A stretch of DNA of 44,426 nt from Mnemiopsis leidyi (Eukaryota; Ctenophora; Tentaculata; Lobata; Bolinopsidae). Position numbers and translations under genes: made by a program. The notes under the pieces were generated by a model. It had not been told where the DNA came from, ran no database searches, and saw nothing but the letters and a program-made list of their open reading frames with translations. The DNA lies in assembly GCA_000226015.1 (NCBI GenBank), contig JH152986.1, forward strand, positions 162,876 through 207,301. The letters run 5' to 3'. Positions 22,396 to 31,627 of this stretch are shown here, piece after piece. Every line of letters starts with the position of its first letter. Position 1 is the stretch's first letter.

Positions 22396-22717
22396 TTTCA
22401 ACCTTTGTAAATATGATCTTATTTAATAAATTTATTTTCTGTAATTACTCAGCATAGAAACTTTTGAGCATGTACTTGAGTGTTTTCAGAAAGAATTACC
22501 CTTGAAGACATCAGATAAACTTATTTGGTACAAAATACGAGTACTAAAACATCTTTAAAGGGTTCATAGAAGTTGTAATTTCATCCTGAATAAAAATGAA
22601 ATTATTTGTAAAGTAGTTGTGCTGTAATTTTAAGAATAGTTTTCAGCCAAATGAAATTTTCAAGATCTCCAGCAAATTATAAGTATTAAGTATTCTCCAA
22701 CATATGCTCAACTAGGT

Positions 22718-25700
22718 ATGCCAGATGACTTGAAAGTATACGCCTCGTGTGTTGTCGCCCCGTGTAGACCCGTCTTACTCTTCCTAAAGGAGGTACACAT
22801 GACTTTGTAAACATTTTCATCATGGATGTATTTAATTTCGATTAAGGCAAGAGAGTAGGATTTATTTTGTTATCAGTATATTTTATTTTTACACCCGCCG
22901 CACCTTTTACTAAATTTAAAATTTGCATAACTTTCACTTCAGTCTTAGATAAGATCTTAAGATTATCAGGCAATAGAAAAATATCTGCAATGATTATGCC
23001 TTTCCCATAATAAGTGCTGCTAATAATAAAATCATTAAAACCTGTTATCCTCCAGAACGGAGTAGAATACAGTTACGTAGAAATAAACGTCCTCCAAAAC
23101 GAGCATCTGACGCCTGAGTTTCTGGAGAAGAATCCCAAACATACACTCCCTGTTATCGAACACAACGGTATCTACATCTCTGAAGCGTGAGTATTATAGC
23201 TGAGTTTTATAGCTGAGTATTATAGCTGAGTATTATAGCTGAGTATTATAGCTGAGTATTATAGCTTAGTATTATAGCTGAGTATTATAGCTGAGTATTA
23301 TGGCTGAGTATTATAGCTGAGTATTATAGCTGAGTATTATAGCTGAGTATTATAGCTGAGTATTATAGCTGAGTATTATGGCTGAGTATTATGGCTGAGT
23401 ATTATAGCTTAGTATTATAGCTGAGTTTTATTAGAAACTGTTTGTATTGTGGTGTGGTGCTGTAGGTTTGTTTTGCCTCGAAATATAAGCGTTATATGCG
23501 TGTTTATTTTATCTATATATATGAAACGATCTTTATAAGTTTATATATAAAGTATATTATCATGATAATATACATATAGATTTTATAATTAAACTTTCAA
23601 AGATCGTTTAATCCGTCCTACTCGCTTATTGTGAATGTTCTCCCCATCCATATCTAAATTGAAATTAAAATCTGCATCTAAATTCACCTAGTGTTGTGAT
23701 ATAAAACAAATACACGGCGCCTCCCAACAATAACACTCTATTTTGCCGCTGAATGTTTACTGAGTCAGCAACTTTCCCACAGTGCCATGTACCTGCTCTG
23801 TAATGCTGTATTTTTAACAGTCTGGTATATATGTGTAATGTCAGGGCTGGCATACTGTAGAGACCTGATGATCTACATTTAAACATATCTTGAGTAATCG
23901 AGCATCTAAATCATGCATCATTCCTGACAAACACTCCGTTCTTCAGACTAATTCATCTTTGACTTTTATGGGACTGTTCATGTACTGTTCTGGAACAGTT
24001 CCAAAATTTCTGGAACTGTTCCACATTTTTTGAAACAACAAGTTTTTCAGATGAACCATTTCACGTTAAAAAGTATTTGATTGGATAATTTTTGTGTATT
24101 AACGTATATCCTTCTCTACAGACCAGCAATAATAAACCACCTTCACGACACATGTAAAATACCGCGGTTATCTAAAGAAGTTCAGAGTCAGGTTGACCAG
24201 CTGGTATCATGGAGTTGCGAGCAGCTGCATTGGTTAGAAATTTTTGTAATACCTTTAACGTTTCTTACATATTAACATGTCTAACATATTTATCTCTTTG
24301 ACGTTTAACATCTCGATATCTTTGCAATTTGAACGTTCTTGACTTGTTAAAATGTAAAGTATGCGACAATTTTTAACAATTTAGAATTCTTACAAGCAAC
24401 ATTGATTGAAATCATGTTTATTAACTCATTTTGACGTCTTGAAAATTTTTAAATTTTGACGTATCCAAATTTTTGTGATTTTCAAAGTTTTGACCCCCAA
24501 ACCACAAAACGACTAGCCTACGTAAATTTCATATTCTAAAATTTGGACTTCTTCAATTTACTTCATTTCAGGAACATTGGGTTCAGCTACGTTTACCCGC
24601 AAATATACAGCGAGTTTGCTTTGGAGGACAGTGTCAGCAACAACAAGCTTATTGAGACTGGCATTAAGAAGGTAAAGCCTTCATGTTTTTACCATGTTGT
24701 TACCATGTTTTACCATGTTTTTACCATGTTGTTGCTATGTTGTTATCATGTTGTTACCATGCCATTACCATGCTGTTATAATGTTGTTACCATGTTGTTA
24801 CCATGTTGTTATATTGTTGTTATCATGTTGTTACCGTGTTGTTATAATGTTGTTATAAACTATTACTATGTTGTAACTATTACTATGTTGTAGTTATTAA
24901 ACTTTTTTTTTTTGAAAACCCCGAGGGGTACCACAACGGGCATTCTAAGCAGTATACAAAATTTATTATTAAACAAATGTACCTAGATGAAAAGATATAC
25001 TACCGAAATTAAAAAGAAATTACCTACCTACCTGACCTTAAGTGTACCTGCAAATTACCATAGATAGTAGATATCGCTTAAGTTACTAAGCTAGGAATAA
25101 AACTTTAAGCTAAAACAACTGACTATGAGTAATGAAACAGCGAAATCTGTACAGAGTCTCGCAAAACCAGATGAAAGCCTTGAAAACTATTCAGCTTTGT
25201 ATAAGTGCGTTAAAAAGGTTTTAGTGTCTTCAGCTGAACTAAGCAGACGCAGTTGTCAAAAACCCACAGAGCTAAACAAAACACAACGCTAAACACACAC
25301 TAAATATTTAGAAAATTATTTCTGCCTCTCAAGACTGTGAATCTTCCCTTCACGAATGAATAGTTTCTTGTCCTTCTCAACTTCAGCTCTTCTTTTTAAC
25401 GCTCTAGAACTAGTTCTCTATGTTGAGCTCTCTNNNNNNNNNNTACAATTATACATACACGCCAGTGACGGTTAAGGTAGTGTGTACCATACTTTAATCG
25501 CCCGAGACTTCGCTGCAATGGGCAGCTACTCATTTAACCCTTAATCACGGTTTCCCGATCATTCGGCTGAGTCGACCGAAGAAGGTTGTATAGGCAAATG
25601 CCCTTAGCGCACTTCTCTAGGACTGGCGGATACGGGATTTCAACCCCCGACCTCCTGCGTGGGAGCCGAGAAGGAAACCACTACACCACCAGCCCCTAAA

Positions 25701-28700
25701 ATATTTTCACAATTTTCCGTTATCTACACCTTAGATCTAATTTTGACCAAGGAGTATTAAACTGATGAGAGGTCACGTTATACACTTATTTCGCACACAA
25801 ATCGCAAGATTTATGCAAATAAGGACTGATTTTAAGAAGACTTATCTTGAGTTAACGACTGTAGATAATGAGAGGAGGGTTCCACCGGCTTATTCCTTAG
25901 AGTTGTGGAACAATTTTGACCGGATAATTCGGCATCTCTGGAATCTTAACATGTCAATACACGTGCCTCTGACTACCATGTTGTAACCATGTTGCTATTA
26001 TGTTGTCACAATGTCTTAACAATGTTGTTAACATGTTATTCCCATTTTGTAACCATGTTTATATGTTGTTATCATGTTGTTACCATAATAATTCGGCATT
26101 TCTGAAATCTTAACATGCCAATACACGTGACTCGGACTATGTCCGGCAAAGTCAGCCTGTCTAATATCCTACAGAGAACAATCTATTGAGATTGGGATGG
26201 TTATACCAATTCCCAATACATACTCAATCGTTAATCAAATTTCAATCGTAGCCAGGATTTTTAACACCTCTCATTTACCGTGCCCTAATATTACTTCTCA
26301 AGACTAATTCTTGAAATTTTTTCGCTCTCGACGTGTTCTCTTTCCTTGAAAACCCCCTACGAATCTGCCATAACAACCATGTTTCTCGCACTTATCATCG
26401 TTTTATGGGCCACTGCGCTCTCACATTCCAGTTCCACCGATCACAAGCTATTGGAAATAGCTGAGTTGCACCAGGCTATGTTTGGAGACAGAGATTCCAG
26501 GATAGATGAGAACAAACTAGCAATTGCGGAGATGAGAAATCAGCTGGATATGTTGATGAAGAACAACTCGATTCTCCAAAAGGCTGTTGCCGAAAAAATC
26601 GAGGAACTAAAGATAAAAAATCAGGAGCTGCAGGAGAACGCTACCCTGCCTCAAAAAGCTATTGAAGCAGCTGAGAAGAAGCTAGATGAGCTAGAGGAGG
26701 AGGTAAAGAGTCTGCGGGAAAACATGACACTTACTCAAGACAGTCTGCATAGGACAGACAAAGAGGTAGACAAGCTGAGATCAGAAAACAGCGAACTTAG
26801 GAGGAACGTGACATTTCTGAACAGGGAATTAGCCGCCACACAGGATAGGTTATCAGACACGAGGATGGGTGTGGACTCTCTCCGGACCGAAGTTGGTACC
26901 TGCGCCAAGTTGTCAGTTGAGGGACGCATACCTCAGTCCATCCTTCCAGGATCCTACTCCCAGTACACTCTCGAAGATGTCCAATGGCAGAGCCTGCACA
27001 TGGCTGCTGCGGCTGCATGTCGGGGTTCAACCCCCAGTAACGGGAAACACTCCAACAGGGCCATACCAGGGCGGGACGGAGTGACCTGTACCCAAGTGTG
27101 TAGCGAGACTTTCTTCTCGAACTGCGAGGGGAGTGTCGCACTGATGGGTCTACAGGGACAGACCGTAACGAACAATACTCCAGTAGGGCTGTTCTATGAC
27201 TACGGGTGTGAGTGGAGTCAACGTTCTGGGCTTAGTGAGCAAGGCTACAACAACAGCAAGATATTGTACGCTACTTACTACGTTAACTATTGCTGCTGTA
27301 GATACTAGATAACATATACTATGTAGATTGCTCTGAAGTTTGGTACTGGTAATCTTGAAGATGCTAATTTTTAGATACGTCATTTTTGGTAAAGGTAGGG
27401 GGCACCCGCGCCGCTTTTGCCGCCCATTGCAGCAAATAGGCCAGTGCGGAAGCGGCAAATGGCAGCATTTAGTCAGTATTAACAAACTGATTAGTATTAA
27501 CAAACTGATTAATAAATTATTAAAACTTGTTGTCCACTCATTTCTTGAAACTTATCCAACAATCGATAGTCGATTTTAATTGATTCTTTCGGGCTGAAAA
27601 AGTAATGATTTTTTAATTGTTAAATCTTTTCAACAGCGCGGACATATGTAGCAATTTTGTTAGGATAATGCATGAATGTTAAATTGGGATGGAAAAAGTA
27701 ATTGCAAAAATAATTCATTTTGTTAAATAAATGTTTTCACTTGTCATTATTGCCAACCAGCATGTAGACATTACTCCTCCTCGGTAAGCAGTTAGAACTA
27801 TTTGAACCCACACATCCCCGCGCCAACACTAAATCTCCGACGACAATTTAAACTCCACAAATTTACATGAAATCAAAAGTTATATGTAATCTGATTCTAT
27901 GTTTAGTTTCGGTCCTCCAATGTTTCCTTCTTCGAAATTCTGATACCAGACCTAATTTGGTTAAATTGGTTTAACTCACTCCCTAACACATGTGTGCTGA
28001 AGTACAATCGATGTACCACCCAAATTCTTATGGTCAATATCATGATTATAACATTGCTATTGAATCAAAGTCTCTGTAAACCGGTCGTATCGTATATAAT
28101 TTATCTGAAGTAGAAGCTGAAATCTTAGTTGTGAATAGGACTATAAGGTATGTTAGCATCTTTTTTGTAACAAATTAGACACTGTTCTGGAAGCAGGTGC
28201 TGAAATATTGTCTCTATATAGATGTAAACAAAATAAAGTCAGCCATATCAAAGTATCAGCAAGTAGTATCAACAAGTATTATCAACAAGTATTATCAACA
28301 ATTATTATCAACAAGTATTATGTGCTTGCTAATTGCGATCCCACCAGTAATGTCTACATAAGAGGTTAAGAAGTAAAAAACAACTCTCGATAATATGATT
28401 CTTGCATGTATAACAGTTTGTTATCCAATTAGCGTGCAAACAATGACATTCAGTACAGTATCATCAGAAATTGGGGGTTTATTGGGGGTTTATTGTCAGT
28501 TTATCAGGAGGTTATTTGGGGTAATTAGAAAGATATTGAAGGTTAATTTGGGGGGTGGTTAATTTATCATTACACTTCGTTTTCCCAATCAAGTCGCTAT
28601 AATGGACACCTTACAACCAATTGACCAATGGCTAAAAATTAAAAAAAGGAATAGCCACTCTACTTAGAGCAATAACTGAAAATTCTTATTAATTATTCCT

Positions 28701-29330
28701 TATTTCTAAATGAATTTCCCCCAACTCGTACTGTAACTAAATTATTTCTAAATAAATTTTTCTTAATTTGTAACTAAATGTTGTTTTTGTTTTTAGATAT
28801 GCGAAGATTTAGACACCCTGGAAAAGTCCTATCTTCACAGCAACAAGGTAAACCAATTTTACAAATTTAAAGACTGGACTACAATTACTTACTTTGACCT
28901 GGTAAACACAAAACTTCCCAAACTTCGATAACAAAACTTCCCTTTTGTTCCAGAGTTGGTTGCTAGGTGTAAGAACAACAGCAGACTTTACTGTCGCCAG
29001 TATTGTCGTTGTTCTGGAGCTCGTTAACTTCGACTTCAAGATGTGGCCCAACGTCATTAGTAAGTGTTGAGCCTTTGCTGTTGTTTTCTTAACATTGTCT
29101 TGAGATTGCTACTACCTCTTACACAAGTCTATTCAAGCTCCATATATTTGTATTCAAGTCTGTGTTCTTTCTCCAATTACCATGCAATTACGTGATTATC
29201 TAACTGCTGAATGTACACAGATTGGCTGGAAAGAGTACGCAGTTTGCCTGGCTGGGGTGAAGTACATAAGTTCCATGACGACGTTGTAAGACAGATACGG
29301 GAACAAAACGGCAGTTCTGATTATTTTTAG
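22718..29330 (+). CDS. Theta-like glutathione S-transferase (227 aa)
   Basis: Seven exons (22718-22792, 23056-23186, 24122-24232, 24572-24671, 28797-28847, 28954-29059, 29221-29330) join in phase to 228 codons including TAG. The thioredoxin-like N-domain reads LKVYASCVVAPCRPVLLFLK, then LQNEHLTPEFLEKNPKHTLP and PVIEHNGIYISEAPAI, the glutathione-binding P-V-I and E-S/A motifs. The helical C-domain includes VDQLVSWSCEQLHWNIG, LEKSYLHSNKSWLLGVRTTA and DFTVASIVVVLEL, as in theta GSTs ('L.G...S.AD'). The usual catalytic Ser position (SQPC in theta enzymes) aligns with Val in VVAPC, with Ser and Cys a few residues earlier. The protein is cytosolic by inference; conjugating activity is uncertain. 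Intron 4 is 4.1 kb and hosts another gene. The last codons lie inside a minisatellite. AATAAA is at 29624. Confidence 0.78.
23187..23430. repeat. 13-bp minisatellite starting at a splice donor
   Basis: About 18 units of AGCTGAGTATTAT run from the first intron base of GST intron 2. The first copy is the splice donor itself (GC|GTGAGTATTATA). Later copies read GCTGAGTATTATA, having lost one G and therefore the GT. Confidence 0.95.
23524..23609. repeat. Foldback element with terminal inverted repeats and central palindrome
   Basis: AAACGATCTTT (23524-23534) and its reverse complement AAAGATCGTTT (23599-23609) flank an AT-rich core. The core contains a perfect 22-bp palindrome at 23552-23573 centred on ATCATGAT. 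The structure fits a very short MITE-like element in GST intron 2. Confidence 0.7.
24690..24897. repeat. TTACCATGTTG minisatellite near a splice donor
   Basis: A variable 9-12 bp unit (TTACCATGTTG and relatives) starts about 20 bases after the donor of GST exon 4. A further stretch of the same repeat lies at 25974-26088. Confidence 0.85.
24898..25433 (-). mobile_element. Probable retroelement fragment (minus orientation)
   Basis: A poly-T run (24902-24913) looks like the poly(A) tail of a minus-strand retroposed copy. The minus strand beyond it holds a short frame ending ...KDKKLFIREGKIHSLERQK before a stop (about 25318-25400), which reads like the end of a LINE-type ORF. It is interrupted by the N gap. 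It separates two stretches of one minisatellite, which fits insertion into that array. The family cannot be named, and the remaining sequence shows no clear frame. Confidence 0.35.
25434..25443. other. Assembly gap (10 N)
   Basis: Ten N bases inside GST intron 4. Confidence 0.99.
25480..25698 (-). mobile_element. tRNA-derived SINE
   Basis: On the minus strand the head (about 25695 down to 25618) is tRNA-like. GGGGCTGGTGGTGTAGTGG contains an A-box, GGGTTGAAATCCC is a B-box, and the ends (GGGGCTG and CAGTCCT) can pair as an acceptor stem with G-U pairs. It runs into an unrelated body (GCCTATACAACCTTCTTCGG ...) that continues to about 25480. A tRNA head plus a body indicates a SINE rather than a working tRNA gene. 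Confidence 0.65.
25923..26142. repeat. Direct repeat of about 55 bp around minisatellite sequence
   Basis: ATAATTCGGCATCTCTGGAATC...CAATACACGTG at 25923-25967 recurs as ATAATTCGGCATTTCTGAAATC...CAATACACGTG at 26090-26131. Between them are more TACCATGTTGTTA units, so the block was tandemly duplicated. Confidence 0.7.
26379..27308 (+). CDS. Secreted coiled-coil protein with Cys-rich C-terminal domain (309 aa)
   Basis: One uninterrupted frame from ATG at 26379; the frame stays open upstream to about 26346, but no earlier ATG is present. The signal peptide is MFLALIIVLWATALSHSS. Residues about 25-185 form a long heptad-rich coiled coil (IEELKIKNQELQE, KKLDELEEEVKSLREN) with several N-glycosylation sites (NNS, NAT, NMT, NVT). 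The last 120 residues form a compact, Cys-rich, Gly/Asn-rich domain (VTCTQVCSETFFSNC, GLFYDYGCEWSQRSG, ending YCCCRY). The design, a coiled-coil stalk with a disulphide-rich head, fits an oligomeric extracellular protein. I do not recognise the head family. The gene is intronless, on the same strand, and wholly inside GST intron 4. AATAAA is at 27511-27516. Confidence 0.8.
   Translation: MFLALIIVLWATALSHSSSTDHKLLEIAELHQAMFGDRDSRIDENKLAIAEMRNQLDMLMKNNSILQKAVAEKIEELKIKNQELQENATLPQKAIEAAEKKLDELEEEVKSLRENMTLTQDSLHRTDKEVDKLRSENSELRRNVTFLNRELAATQDRLSDTRMGVDSLRTEVGTCAKLSVEGRIPQSILPGSYSQYTLEDVQWQSLHMAAAAACRGSTPSNGKHSNRAIPGRDGVTCTQVCSETFFSNCEGSVALMGLQGQTVTNNTPVGLFYDYGCEWSQRSGLSEQGYNNSKILYATYYVNYCCCRY
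27517..28796. other. Remainder of GST intron 4
   Basis: AT-rich sequence with short local repeats: AGTATTATCAACA units at 28255-28320 and GGGGGTTTATT at 28474-28495. No exon or element can be supported. Confidence 0.5.
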
Positions 29331-29482
29331 AGACAAAACGGCAGTTCTGATTACATTTAGAGAAAAAGCGGCAGTTCTTATCATCTTTAGAGACAAAACG
29401 GCTGCTCTGATTATCTTTAGAGACAAAACGGCAGTTCCGATTCTCTTTAGGGACAAAACGGCATTTCTGATTATCTCTAAAA
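29302..29482. repeat. 30-bp minisatellite overlapping the GST stop codon
   Basis: About six 30-bp units containing ACAAAACGGCAGTTCTGATT. The first unit encodes the last residues of the GST (EQNGSSDYF) and its TAG stop; the rest form the start of the 3' UTR. Open frames on the minus strand here are shadows of the repeat. Confidence 0.92.
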
Positions 29483-29639
29483 AACTGTACACAAACGTTT
29501 GTGCTGTGTGAATTCGTAGGAATTCTTGAATTAATAATTTCTATCACTATCACAGGAACTTTAATACTGTCTACAAAGCTACAATTCGCTAGATTGTTAA
29601 ATTGGTATTTTGATTTTTGTACAAATAAAAAGGGTCGTG

Positions 29640-31370
29640 ATTATGAAAAAACTGTTAAATATCCATTGAAATTAAGACCTGCATTTCTGATGTATTGTGC
29701 TATTCTGACATGTGATAGGAAATTACCTGGAAGCCCTAGCATGATCATGAAAAGTATCTAATATACAGTTCTGGCGCCTTTTTAATTTCAATTTGACTTT
29801 TTTGTCGATAGTTGTTGATCAACCATATCTTTTGAATTAATCTGCAGTTCTACAATTACAATTTTCAATTGTGTATCTGACAGAAACGTTTTAAAATGTT
29901 TTCAACAAGTGACATGGAAATTAAATTTTGCATTTCTTTCGCAATAGATTTAGTACAATTTTAACTCAAATTATAGAGTTTTTTACCTAGGAGTTCAAGG
30001 TCTGCTGAAATACATTCTAATTCATGTATAAATTAAAATGTGGCAAATTAATGTTTTTCATCAGAATGTAGACCTACCTAATGTTGTGATCAAAGATCTA
30101 TTTTAAATCTTTCTGATCATTACGTTGGATAAGTTGTTACATTCTATATTCCAATAACTCACTTGATTACTGTTGGTCGTTATGAAGATTTCAGATAGAA
30201 AAAGTTATACGGCGATTCTTTTGACTAAATTGTAATTTATTCCTAAATTAATTTATTTCTAGGACACAGATTATTCAATTAAGTGAAGTCTGATGAGATT
30301 TTATCCATGTGATTACCAATGTTATTTCACGTCTGTCTTGACATTATGTCGAAGTGCAGTGAAAGTTTTTGATTGTCATTAAAATCTAATTCTCCAATTT
30401 ACATTTTACGAAATCGGTTCTGTTTGGATTCCATAACCAAACCGCCATTGATAAACACGTCCATAATAACGACAAATAAAGGGTCGATTCTAAAATAGGC
30501 ACATTCGTCCCTGTCTGCATTTCATGCACACCCTACCGTTCTTTCAGAAAAAAATTCCAGGAATTCCCTCAAACTACTGTACTTTGTACTCGGACCTCGG
30601 CGTTGTGTCATTAGCCTCTACTATTGAGCTCTTGTTCGAGTGTTCGTGTCCTTCTATATCCTAGTACTCCTATTTAGAAGTAAATCTGAAATCAGTGCAG
30701 TTAATACAATCACGAGTTAATTACATCTAAAACAAGAATAGTAAAATCGCCAGTAGTTAAGTACTTTGACCCAAAATTAACTGGCGGGTTGTATTTGAGC
30801 CGTGAACCAGGTGGCTCATTAGATTTACGGTGTTGGTACTCCTTTCTTATAAGTTATTATGTCATCACCATTGATAAAGATAAACCACCTTACTTTACAT
30901 AGCAACCCGCTTCGATACGCTAAGTGAACCGAAACCAAAAACCTTAATATACCGGAAGGAAGGCGCGGTTTTTGAAGCTATATTTTCATGCAAAGTACTT
31001 TTTCAGCAGTCAGTGTATACGCGCAGTGCGCACGTATCGACTTTATTGAGTTATTTTGATCAGACCTTAATTGTCGACCATAATTGGTTAATTGAACTCA
31101 GTTCAATGAACTGTTGATACTTACAAGTACTGAAGAACGGCTGTAAGCCTGACGCTTTAAGAGAAGTTCAGACTTAGGCTTATTTTAGTAGGTAGACTTC
31201 GCGCTGAAAGTTTGAATCATACTTCAAACCTAGTGCACCATTTATTCTTTCATTCTGTCACGCGTGGGCTCGATCATTGGTCATTGGTACCTTAACATTT
31301 ACATAGTGATAGATATTAGATATTGTGGAGAGGTTTTACATTGACGCCTTATGACAGTTCTTGACTATTT
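29640..31370. other. Gene-poor intergenic region
   Basis: AT-rich, without long frames, splice-flanked exons or recognisable mobile elements. I see nothing to report. Confidence 0.5.
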
Positions 31371-31627
31371 TCATTTCTTGTCATTTTCGTTCAAGGTTAA
31401 AGTAACTGATGTATTAAATGTCGAATTGGAGAATAAATGTGGTTTTAAGCCGATCTCTCGCAATGTATTTCCCTTATTTAAGATTTTGATCCATTGATAG
31501 GTCTGGTAATCCCAGATCCCTTGGCCCTTGCTATTCGACTTGGTAGATAAGGCACTGTATTTAAACTTAACTGTATTACGCACAGAGTTTATCAGATAGC
31601 TGTATCCGGGTACAGACTGCAGCTTCA
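31371..31627 (-). CDS. Candidate terminal exon of an unrecognised minus-strand gene
   Basis: On the minus strand a good acceptor (GTCATTTTCAG) is followed by an open frame in phase 1 to TGA at 31371-31373, about 85 residues. The composition is protein-like (LQSVPGYSYLINSVRNTVKF; IWDYQTYQWIKILNKG) with a possible N-glycosylation site (NST). It does not join in phase directly to the exon at 35169-35401. No family is recognised. It could be a chance frame. Confidence 0.3.

Noticed and set aside
22123-22401. A long minus-strand frame rich in Ile, Leu and Ser.
   Set aside because: It is the translation of the 3' UTR minisatellite, not a protein.
25618-25698. A functional tRNA gene on the minus strand.
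   Set aside because: The T-stem has a mismatch, the sequence continues into an unrelated body, and the copy looks like the head of a SINE.
25765-25986. A plus-strand frame of 73 codons in GST intron 4.
   Set aside because: It ends in minisatellite and lies across a duplicated segment, with no splice or start context. Probably chance.
29196-29553. Two overlapping minus-strand frames with regular repeats.
   Set aside because: Both are shadows of the 30-bp minisatellite at the GST 3' end.
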